DNA of 64,000 nucleotides from Bacillus sp. MUM 116 (GTDB lineage: Bacteria; Bacillota; Bacilli; Bacillales; Cytobacillaceae). The stretch lies in NCBI RefSeq assembly GCF_001866655.1, contig NZ_MLYR01000017.1, positions 82,817 to 146,816 of the forward strand, given 5' to 3'. Under the pieces are notes generated by a model, which saw only the letters and a program-made list of their open reading frames with translations, searched no databases and had not been told where the DNA came from. The position numbers and the translations under genes are program-made. Each line of letters begins with the position of its first letter. The stretch's first letter is position 1. Of this stretch, positions 56,607 through 64,000 are shown piece after piece.

Positions 56607-57240
56607 TGTCGCCAATAGCCGTGATAGGCGCCAAAATCAGGTTGAACGGGAGCCAAAGTGTCGCCAATAAGCCGGATAGGCGACAAAAACGGGGAGAACC
56701 GGAGTAAAGTGTCGCCAATAAGCCGGATAAGTGCCAAAATCAGGTTGAACGGGAGCCAAAGTGTCGCCAATAAGCCGGATAGGCGACAAAATCGGTGTGA
56801 ATCGGAGTTAAAGTGTCGCCAATAAGCCGGATAGGCGCCAAAATCAGGTTGAACGGGAGCCAAAGTGTCGCCAATAAGCCGGATAGGCGTCAAAATCAGG
56901 TTGAACGGGAGCCAAAGTGTCGCCAATAAGCCGGATAAGTGCCAAAATCAGGTTGAACGGGAGCCGAAGTGTCGCCAATATGCCGGTTAGGCGACAAAAT
57001 CGGTGTGAATCGGAGTTAAAGTGTCGCCAATAAGCCGGATAGGCGTCAAAATCAGATTGAACCGGAGCCAAAGTGTCGCCAATAAGCCGGATAGGCGCCA
57101 AAAACGGGGAGAACCGGAGTAAAGTGTCGCCAATAAGCCATATAAGCGCCAAAATCAGGTTGAACGGGAGCCAAAGTGTCGCCAATAAGCCATATAAGCG
57201 CCAAAATCAGGTTGAACGGGAGCTAAAATGTCGCCAATCA
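56607..57240. repeat. 52-bp tandem repeat array, 12 full units plus a partial
   Basis: TGTCGCCAAT begins at 56607, 56659, 56710, 56762, 56814, 56866, 56918, 56970, 57022, 57074, 57125, 57177 and 57229, so the period is 52 (twice 51). Each unit has a TGTCGCC...GGCG(A/C/T)CA hairpin around AATAAGCCGGATA and a linker ending GGGAGCC or CGGAGT. Several long open frames cross it only because the unit is repeated; none is a believable gene. It fills most of the 819-bp gap between the alpha-galactosidase gene and galK. Confidence 0.92.
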
Positions 57241-57255
57241 AACCTACAATACCTT

Positions 57256-57290
57256 TTAAAAAAGAACGGGCCCACCCCGCTCTTTTTTTA
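57256..57290 (+). terminator. Terminator before galK
   Basis: AAAAGAACGGG / CCCGCTCTTTT (one mismatch) with a short loop, then T-run. Separates the galactoside operon and repeat array from the gal operon. Confidence 0.75.
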
Positions 57291-57307
57291 TTAAATTTAA
57301 GTAAAAA

Positions 57308-57351
57308 TTTTAGTAAAAACATTGCGCATTTTTTACTAAAAACAGTAAAAT
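57308..57351 (+). promoter_or_regulatory. gal operon promoter and palindromic operator
   Basis: Perfect 12-bp inverted repeat TTTTAGTAAAAA / TTTTTACTAAAA (57308-57341, 10-bp centre) overlaps a promoter, -35 TTGCGC (57322) and -10 TAAAAT (57346-57351, 18-bp spacer). Probable target of the LacI-family protein encoded at 62126. Confidence 0.6.
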
Positions 57352-57390
57352 AAAACTAAAGAAAGATTCCTAAATAAGGAGGCTACCAAA

Positions 57391-58572
57391 ATGAACGTTA
57401 CGACACTAATAACAACATTCATAGATTTATTTCAAACCGAACCGGAGAAAGCATTTTTTGCCCCGGGCAGAATCAATTTAATTGGCGAACACACCGACTA
57501 TAACGGCGGCCATGTATTTCCCTGCGCGATTACCTATGGAACCTATGCTGTTGCAAAAAAACGAGCTGATCGGCTGGTCCGGTTGTATTCAGCAAACTTC
57601 CCTGAAAAAGGGATCATCGAATTTGACTTAAGCCACCTCGACTACGCCACAGAAGATAACTGGGCCAATTATCCAAAAGGGATGATTCGCTATATCATCG
57701 AAACGGGATACCAAATTTCCGCCGGCTTTGATTGTGTCATCCAAGGAAATATTCCAAATGGTGCCGGACTTTCTTCCTCTGCATCCATTGAACTGTTAAC
57801 CGGGGTTCTTGTGAACGGACTTTATCAATTAGAGATTCCAAACATTGAGCTGATTAAACTCGGAAAACAAGTCGAAAATCAATTCATTGGCGTGAACAGT
57901 GGAATTATGGACCAATTTGCCATCGGAATGGGTAAAAAAGATGCCGGGATTTTACTAGACTGCCAGACACTAAGCTATGAATACGCACCCATCAAACTAG
58001 AAAACTACAAAATCTTGATCATGAACACCAACAAGCGCCGTGAGCTGGCTGATTCAAAATACAATGAGCGACGGAGAGAATGTGAAGAGGCCTTGGCACA
58101 GCTGCAGCAAAAATTGCCAATCGAATCTCTTGGACAGCTTTCAGAAGAGGAATTTGAAACCAATAAAGCCCTTATCACCAACGAAACTGTCCGTAAACGC
58201 GCGAAACATGCTGTCTATGAAAATGTGAGAACCATAAAGGCACTTCAAGAATTAAAGGCTGGAAACTTGGAGGCGTTCGGTCAATTAATGAACCAATCCC
58301 ATCTGTCACTGCAGGACGATTACGAGGTTACTGGAAAAGAACTTGATAGCTTAGTAGAAGCCGCTTGGAAACAGCCGGGAGTCCTTGGGTCACGAATGAC
58401 GGGAGCTGGTTTTGGGGGATGTGCGATTGCGATTGTCGCAAATGAGGAAGTAGAGAACTTTATTGCCAATGTCGGATCAGCCTATCGCGAAAAAATTGGC
58501 TATGTTGCTGATTTCTACGTTGCAAGCATTGGCGATGGAGCAAAAGAATTAGAAATGGAGGCAGTAAGATGA
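57391..58572 (+). CDS. galK: Galactokinase
   Basis: 393 residues, GHMP kinase. Galactose signature GRINLIGEHTDYNGGHVFP near residue 27, ATP loop PNGAGLSSSASIE, and SRMTGAGFGGCAIAI near the C-terminus. Phosphorylates galactose to galactose-1-phosphate, first step of the Leloir pathway. Ribosome site AAGGAGG; overlaps galE by 4 bases (ATGA). Confidence 0.97.
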   Translation: MNVTTLITTFIDLFQTEPEKAFFAPGRINLIGEHTDYNGGHVFPCAITYGTYAVAKKRADRLVRLYSANFPEKGIIEFDLSHLDYATEDNWANYPKGMIRYIIETGYQISAGFDCVIQGNIPNGAGLSSSASIELLTGVLVNGLYQLEIPNIELIKLGKQVENQFIGVNSGIMDQFAIGMGKKDAGILLDCQTLSYEYAPIKLENYKILIMNTNKRRELADSKYNERRRECEEALAQLQQKLPIESLGQLSEEEFETNKALITNETVRKRAKHAVYENVRTIKALQELKAGNLEAFGQLMNQSHLSLQDDYEVTGKELDSLVEAAWKQPGVLGSRMTGAGFGGCAIAIVANEEVENFIANVGSAYREKIGYVADFYVASIGDGAKELEMEAVR

Positions 58573-59558
58573 GCATACTCGTTTTAGGCGGGGCCGGCTA
58601 TATTGGATCACATGCTGTTTATCAATTAATCGACCAAAATTATGAAGTATCAGTCATTGATAATTTACAAACGGGACACCGGGATGCAGTTCATCCAAAG
58701 GCAAATTTTTACGAAGGCGATATCCGCGACCGAGCGTTCATAAGGTCCGTTTTTGAAAAAGAAAACATTGAGGGCATCCTCCATTTTGCTGCTAACTCCC
58801 TTGTCGGCGAGTCAATGACGGAACCGTTAAAATACTTTGATAACAATGTGTACGGTACACAAATCGTGCTAGAAATGATGAAGGAATTCGGAGTAAAACA
58901 CATCGTCTTTTCTTCAACTGCAGCGGTTTACGGCGAACAGAAAGTGATACCGATTACAGAATCGGCAGTCACGATTCCAAGCAATACGTATGGCGAAACA
59001 AAACTGACGATGGAAAAAATGATGTCTTGGTGTGAAAAAGCCTTTGATCTTAAATTTGTGTCACTCCGCTATTTTAACGTGGCCGGGGCTAGGGAAGACG
59101 GGCAAATTGGTGAAGACCATAATCCGGAAACACATCTCATCCCGGTTGTTTTGGAAGCAGCACTCGGAAAAAGACCTGTGGTTACCGTATTCGGTGAAGA
59201 TTATGACACGAAAGACGGCACTTGCGTCCGCGATTATATTCATGTCGAGGACTTAATTGCTGCACACTTGCTAGCCCTCAAATATTTGCAAGATGGCGGG
59301 GAGAGCAATGTGTTCAATCTTGGCAGCAGCCAAGGATATTCAGTAAAAGAAATAATTGAAACGGCAAAAGAGGTAACGGGTATTGACCTTCCAGTTGTTA
59401 TGGGCGAACGCCGTTCCGGGGATCCAAGCACACTCATTGCTTCCTCTGAAAAAGCCAAACAGGTGCTGGGGTGGAACCCATCGAAAACATCCATCCGTAA
59501 AATCATAAGGGATGCATGGAACTGGCATCAGCATCACCCAAATGGTTATGAAAAATAG
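58569..59558 (+). CDS. galE: UDP-glucose 4-epimerase
   Basis: 329 residues, extended SDR. NAD-binding GGAGYIGSHAV at the N-terminus, FSSTAAVYG with catalytic Ser, SNTYGETKL (Tyr/Lys), RYFNVAGA and VRDYIHVEDL. Interconverts UDP-galactose and UDP-glucose. Overlaps galK; galT starts 11 bases after its stop. Confidence 0.97.
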   Translation: MSILVLGGAGYIGSHAVYQLIDQNYEVSVIDNLQTGHRDAVHPKANFYEGDIRDRAFIRSVFEKENIEGILHFAANSLVGESMTEPLKYFDNNVYGTQIVLEMMKEFGVKHIVFSSTAAVYGEQKVIPITESAVTIPSNTYGETKLTMEKMMSWCEKAFDLKFVSLRYFNVAGAREDGQIGEDHNPETHLIPVVLEAALGKRPVVTVFGEDYDTKDGTCVRDYIHVEDLIAAHLLALKYLQDGGESNVFNLGSSQGYSVKEIIETAKEVTGIDLPVVMGERRSGDPSTLIASSEKAKQVLGWNPSKTSIRKIIRDAWNWHQHHPNGYEK

Positions 59559-59569
59559 AGGTGAAAATA

Positions 59570-61048
59570 ATGATTGAGCAGGTCATCCAGCAATTACTGG
59601 ACCAAGCGTTTGCTGTCCAATTAATCGAACAGGAGGATGAAATCTATGCCAGAAATCAAATCTTGTCACTGCTGAAATTAACAGAATTTAAAGAACTTAA
59701 ACCAATCACGGAATCCAGCCAATCCATACCCGACTTGCTTGACCAACTTGTTGATTATGCATGTACTCATGGAATCCTTGAGGACCTTTTTGATGAAAAA
59801 GAAATTTTTGCAAGTAAGGTAATGAACTGTTTAATGGCACGCCCGTCGACGGTAAATCAGTTATTTTATGAAAAATATCAACAAAACCCTCAAATAGCAA
59901 CCCAGTATTTTTATGATTTAAGCAAAAACAGCAACTATATTCAAATGAAACGGATCTCAAAAAATATTGAGTACAAAGCGGCAACCGAATATGGCGAATT
60001 AGATATTACAATCAATTTATCAAAGCCGGAAAAAGATCCAAAAAGTATTGCATTAGAGCGGTCCGCAAAAAAGAATGATTATCCGAAATGTCTGCTTTGT
60101 ATTGAGAATGAGGGGTATGCAGGGAGAATTGGCCATCCCGCCCGCTCCAACCACCGGATGGTCCGCGTGAATCTGTTAGAGCAAAACTGGTACTTACAGT
60201 ACTCGCCATATGTGTACTACAACGAGCATTGCATTGTCTTATCAGAAAAACATATCGATATGAAAATAAGTCCGGAATCCTTCCTGCGCATCTTAACATT
60301 TGTAGAACAATTCCCGCATTATTTTCTTGGCTCGAATGCAGACCTGCCGATTGTCGGCGGTTCAATTTTATCCCATGACCATTACCAGGGCGGCAACTAT
60401 GAGTTTGCGATGGCAAAGGCAGAGCCTGATTGGACTTTTAACATGGGTGGTTTTCCTGATGTTCAAGGGGGAGTAGTGAAATGGCCGATGTCGGTCATCC
60501 GCCTGCGTTCGGAACAAAAAGCGGCCCTTGTGGAAGCTGCATCACATATCTTAACAAAATGGAAAAACTATAGTGATGCTTCGCTTGGGATCCTAGCGGC
60601 CGCCGACGGAACACCGCATAATACGATAACTCCGATTGCTCGTAAAAAGGAGAACTTTTTCGAATTGGATTTGGTTCTTCGCAATAACCGCACAAGTGAG
60701 GAGCATCCGCTGGGAATCTTCCACCCGCACCAGGATGTCCACCATATTAAAAAGGAGAATATTGGCTTGATCGAAGTAATGGGACTAGCGGTTTTACCGG
60801 CACGGTTAAAGGAAGAGCTCGAAGAGGTTGAAAAGTTCATCAAAGGCAATTCAGCTGTAGTGGCGGATTACCACTTAGAGTGGGCTGAGCAGTTAAAAAC
60901 ACTCTTTTCCAGCGAAATGGATGCTGGATTATTTGTAAAAGAAGAGGTGGGAAAGAAGTTTTTACGGGTGCTTGAGGACGCCGGTGTATTCAAACGGAAT
61001 GAAGCGGGAGCGGCCGGGTTCAAACGCTTTATTAAGTCATTAACATAG
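59570..61048 (+). CDS. galT: UTP/UDP-glucose--hexose-1-phosphate uridylyltransferase (class II GalT)
   Basis: 492 residues, the long Firmicute form, unrelated in layout to the 350-residue E. coli enzyme. CLLCIENEGYAGRIGHPARSNHRMV, YSPYVYYNEHCIVLSEKH, GGSILSHDHYQGG with the HxH-type active site, and FHPHQDVHHIKKENIGLIEVMGLAVLP. Transfers UMP between UDP-glucose and galactose-1-phosphate. ATG 59570 has AGAGGTG six bases upstream; GTG 59561 is less likely. Confidence 0.96.
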   Translation: MIEQVIQQLLDQAFAVQLIEQEDEIYARNQILSLLKLTEFKELKPITESSQSIPDLLDQLVDYACTHGILEDLFDEKEIFASKVMNCLMARPSTVNQLFYEKYQQNPQIATQYFYDLSKNSNYIQMKRISKNIEYKAATEYGELDITINLSKPEKDPKSIALERSAKKNDYPKCLLCIENEGYAGRIGHPARSNHRMVRVNLLEQNWYLQYSPYVYYNEHCIVLSEKHIDMKISPESFLRILTFVEQFPHYFLGSNADLPIVGGSILSHDHYQGGNYEFAMAKAEPDWTFNMGGFPDVQGGVVKWPMSVIRLRSEQKAALVEAASHILTKWKNYSDASLGILAAADGTPHNTITPIARKKENFFELDLVLRNNRTSEEHPLGIFHPHQDVHHIKKENIGLIEVMGLAVLPARLKEELEEVEKFIKGNSAVVADYHLEWAEQLKTLFSSEMDAGLFVKEEVGKKFLRVLEDAGVFKRNEAGAAGFKRFIKSLT

Positions 61049-61063
61049 TAGGAGCATTAATGG

Positions 61064-62113
61064 ATGAAGATAACAGAGCAAGTATTTGGCGAATATAATG
61101 GGCGGCAGGTAATCGAGTATGCATTGGTTAACGATTCAGGGATGCATGTATCGTGCTTGAATTACGGTTGTGTGATTACGAAAATCATGGTTCCTGACCG
61201 CGGCGGAATGATGGAAAATGTTGTGCTCGGGTTCGATAATTTTAACGATTACCTGGAGTGGTCACCGTATTTTGGTGCGGTTGTCGGCAGGGTGGCAGGC
61301 CGAATCAAGGATGCCCGCTTTGAGTTGGATGGGAAAGAATATCTGCTTACAAAAAACGAGGGTGCCAACCATCTTCACGGTGGTCAAAAAGGCTTTTCCT
61401 CATGTTTTTGGCAGGCTGAAAAAATAGAAAATGAACAGGCTGCCGGAGTGAAGTTTTCTTATCAAAGTCCTGATGGTGGAGAGGGCTATCCAGGTCATTT
61501 AAATACGGCTGTCACGTATCTTTTAACCAATGAAAATGAATTAGAGATCACGTTTGAAGCAACAACCGACCAAACAACGATTGTCAATTTAACAAATCAT
61601 ACCTATTTTAATTTGAGCGGTAATTTGAAGCAGGATATTACCGACCATATCCTGCAGCTGGAAGGTGATCGGATTTTAGAATTAGGGTCTGACTTAATTC
61701 CAACAGGTTATATGATTGAGACAGCAGGAACTCCGTTTGATTTTAGTAAAGGCAGAAGGTTAAGGGATGGTATTTATTCAACGTATGCGCAAAATGTTTT
61801 AGTTGGAAATGGTTATGATCACCCGCTGATTTTTTCAAAACAGGGAGAAAACTCGATTCTGTTAAGTGATGAGGAAAGTGGACGCAGGCTGGAAGTGACG
61901 ACGAATCAGCCATGTGTTGTCCTTTATACAGGCAACTTTTTAGAAGGTCCTTATTCGATTTCAGGTGTTCCGGCCCGGGATTATTTAGGTGTTTGCCTGG
62001 AAACACAAGGTTTTCCTGATGCCATTCACCACCCGGAGTTTCCAACTATCATTTTGAATCCTGAAGAGGTATACTTTGGGAAAACAACGTATCGGTTCTT
62101 TGTTAATCATTAA
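61064..62113 (+). CDS. galM: Aldose 1-epimerase (mutarotase)
   Basis: 349 residues. NEGANHLHGGQKGF, LTNHTYFNLSG, the VGNGYDHPLIF Asp, and ETQGFPDAIHHPEFP with the catalytic Glu (third-last domain) are all present. Converts beta- to alpha-D-galactose, supplying GalK with its substrate after LacZ hydrolysis. Ribosome site TAGGAG; GalR-type gene follows after 12 bases. Confidence 0.95.
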   Translation: MKITEQVFGEYNGRQVIEYALVNDSGMHVSCLNYGCVITKIMVPDRGGMMENVVLGFDNFNDYLEWSPYFGAVVGRVAGRIKDARFELDGKEYLLTKNEGANHLHGGQKGFSSCFWQAEKIENEQAAGVKFSYQSPDGGEGYPGHLNTAVTYLLTNENELEITFEATTDQTTIVNLTNHTYFNLSGNLKQDITDHILQLEGDRILELGSDLIPTGYMIETAGTPFDFSKGRRLRDGIYSTYAQNVLVGNGYDHPLIFSKQGENSILLSDEESGRRLEVTTNQPCVVLYTGNFLEGPYSISGVPARDYLGVCLETQGFPDAIHHPEFPTIILNPEEVYFGKTTYRFFVNH

Positions 62114-63115
<1,002 letters not shown>

Positions 63116-63122
63116 AAAAAAC

Positions 63123-63165
63123 CGCCTGGAACTATTGTATCAGTTCAGTTCCAGGCGTTTTTTTT
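63123..63165 (+). terminator. Terminator after the gal operon
   Basis: CGCCTGGAACT / AGTTCCAGGCG perfect 11-bp stem, 13-base loop, then eight T. Confidence 0.92.
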
Positions 63166-63249
63166 ATCAAATTTTATTTTATCATGGGGTTGTTAAGGAA
63201 TTCCTGCAATAATAGGTTTATTAATGGGAAAATTTCCTTCCAGGGTGGC

Positions 63250-63293
63250 TGGAAAGACACAATAAGATTAGAAACCGAAAAAGTGTCTTTCCA
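63250..63293. repeat. Single hairpin unit related to the nrd-operon 51-bp repeat
   Basis: Starts TGGAAAGACAC and ends GTGTCTTTCCA, exact reverse complements, enclosing AACCGAAAAA that matches the middle of the repeat at 14602-14761. One unit only, between the two convergent transcription units. Confidence 0.6.
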
Positions 63294-63306
63294 AAGTGGG
63301 TGGAGA

Positions 63307-63341
63307 GAAAAAAAACTCCTTGAAATAAATTTCAAGGAGTT
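63307..63341 (-). terminator. Terminator of the dedA-like gene
   Basis: On the minus strand AACTCCTTGAAAT / ATTTCAAGGAGTT (13 bp, 2-base loop) is followed by nine T. It overlaps the last ten bases of the coding region. Confidence 0.85.
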
Positions 63342-63934
63342 CCCCATTTAACTCTGTTTTTTCGTTTATAAGAATAAAAAATAAACACGGCAAGAATGAA
63401 TAAGAGAATCGCATAGATGCTATATCTTGACACGTAGGTGGAAACTGCTGTCCAGTTTTCCCCCAACACTTTTCCCAATGTGATAAACGTAAAACACCAT
63501 ATTAGTCCACCGGAATAGGCAAAAAGGGAAAATTTTTTATAGGTATAGCCATTTATCCCGGCAAGATAGGCAGTAATATGACGGATGCCTGGTATAAAAA
63601 AGCCGATAAACAAAAGAAAAGGGCCCATTTTCGTAAATAATTTTTTTGTCCGACTTACTCGTTCCTCTGTTAAATGCAGCTTTGGGCCGTACTTTTTTAA
63701 AAATGGCATCCCCAATTTGATTCCTATGAAATAACTTAAGGAAATCCCCCCGCAAGCACCAATTGCTGCACAAAGGAGAGAAGGAATATAGGCCATATTG
63801 CCTTGAAAAACGTTATATCCGACATATGTAAGAAGAACTTCATCTGGAATCGGCAGTCCTACAATCCCGCCAATCAAGGCGATGATGATTCCCGTATAAC
63901 CGAAATGAGCAATCAAATAACTTAAATGATGCAT
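63332..63934 (-). CDS. DedA family membrane protein
   Basis: 200 residues, SNARE-associated/DedA (VTT) domain. Features: GYTGIIIALIGGIVGLPIPDEVLL with the conserved acidic P-x-P-x-E pattern, SLSYFIGIKLGMPFLKKYGPKL, FFIPGIRHITAYLAGINGYTYKKF (the conserved F-x-R-x-x-P/R region) and several membrane helices. Family members flip or transport undecaprenyl phosphate and other lipids or support membrane homeostasis; the particular role here is unknown. Single gene, convergent with the gal operon. Confidence 0.9.
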   Translation of the reverse strand: MHHLSYLIAHFGYTGIIIALIGGIVGLPIPDEVLLTYVGYNVFQGNMAYIPSLLCAAIGACGGISLSYFIGIKLGMPFLKKYGPKLHLTEERVSRTKKLFTKMGPFLLFIGFFIPGIRHITAYLAGINGYTYKKFSLFAYSGGLIWCFTFITLGKVLGENWTAVSTYVSRYSIYAILLFILAVFIFYSYKRKNRVKWGTP

Positions 63935-63963
63935 GTTTTAACACTTCCAATTTGTTTATTAAA

Positions 63964-64000
63964 GACTATTTTCGCATAGATTGTTGTTTTTCGTATAAGT
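63964..64000. mobile_element. Second MITE-like copy, cut by the window end
   Basis: The last 37 bases match 4735-4771 with one difference, and the preceding flank is AT-rich (TTATTAAA), as at the first copy. The rest lies outside the window. Confidence 0.7.

Noticed and set aside
56607..57240. CRISPR array
   Set aside because: The whole 52-bp unit repeats with drift; there are no unique spacers between constant repeats and no cas genes.
56600..57294. Coding frames of about 70-113 codons across the 52-bp array
   Set aside because: They exist because the unit repeats without stops in some frames; no ribosome sites and products are low-complexity.

Overview
The window looks like a chromosomal segment of a low-GC, endospore-forming Bacillaceae member of the Bacillus/Neobacillus type. 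Evidence: strong AGGAGG-type ribosome sites with frequent TTG/GTG starts, YesM/YesN two-component pairs, YtrA-type GntR loci, a TcyP cystine carrier, PerR/Fur and cre-like sites, SigL (sigma-54) promoters, and a relic Spo0E-like peptide. I see no rRNA, tRNA, phage or intact insertion sequence. Assignments come from reading the sequence; no database search was run.

Layout. (1) 1-7817: galactose sensing and uptake: a sensor-type binding protein (cut by the window edge), a YesM kinase, a YesN regulator, then MglB-MglA-MglC. A 162-bp MITE-like element and a GC-rich dispersed repeat lie between mglB and mglA. (2) 8039-11825: YtrA-type GntR, ABC ATPase, large permease and an ECF sigma factor. (3) 11982-16350: a cobalamin riboswitch with a terminator, followed by class I ribonucleotide reductase alpha and beta subunits and a flavodoxin; a 51-bp tandem repeat separates alpha from beta. 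(4) 16442-17892: tcyP with a clear promoter. (5) 18133-20852: a second GntR/ABC locus. (6) 21042-27170: an amino-acid-type binding protein, an M20 amidase and a second YesN/YesM pair. (7) 27380-31152: mntH broken by an in-frame amber codon, divergent from a P-type ATPase whose promoter carries PerR and Fur boxes (pfeT-like).

(8) 31650-46924 is the most interesting block: a fatty-acid-like catabolic regulon. Three exact-spacing sigma-54 promoters (31791, 37308, 42068) each carry the same enhancer dyad, ATTCA-N4-TGAAT, 134-137 bp upstream of the -24 element. They precede a thiolase/SDR/two-MaoC operon, etfB-etfA, and an operon of ADP-forming acyl-CoA synthetase, MFS carrier and LCAD-type acyl-CoA dehydrogenase. 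A membrane Fe-S oxidoreductase (ETF to quinone) sits after the first operon, and a PAS/AAA+/Fis enhancer-binding protein is encoded in the middle. Together these genes encode uptake, activation, one full round of beta-oxidation and electron delivery to the respiratory chain for an unidentified carboxylic acid.

(9) 46931-47412: a frameshifted remnant of an SGNH acyltransferase. (10) 47808-63115: a galactoside utilisation locus: CUT1 ABC transporter, GH2 beta-galactosidase, GH36 alpha-galactosidase, galK-galE-galT-galM and a LacI regulator. Intergenic spaces hold a 21-bp-phased array and a 12-copy 52-bp array. (11) 63332-63934: a DedA protein on the minus strand; the window ends inside a second copy of the MITE-like element. 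The Mgl system, the CUT1 transporter with both galactosidases, and the Leloir enzymes form one galactose network covering sensing, import, hydrolysis and entry into glycolysis.
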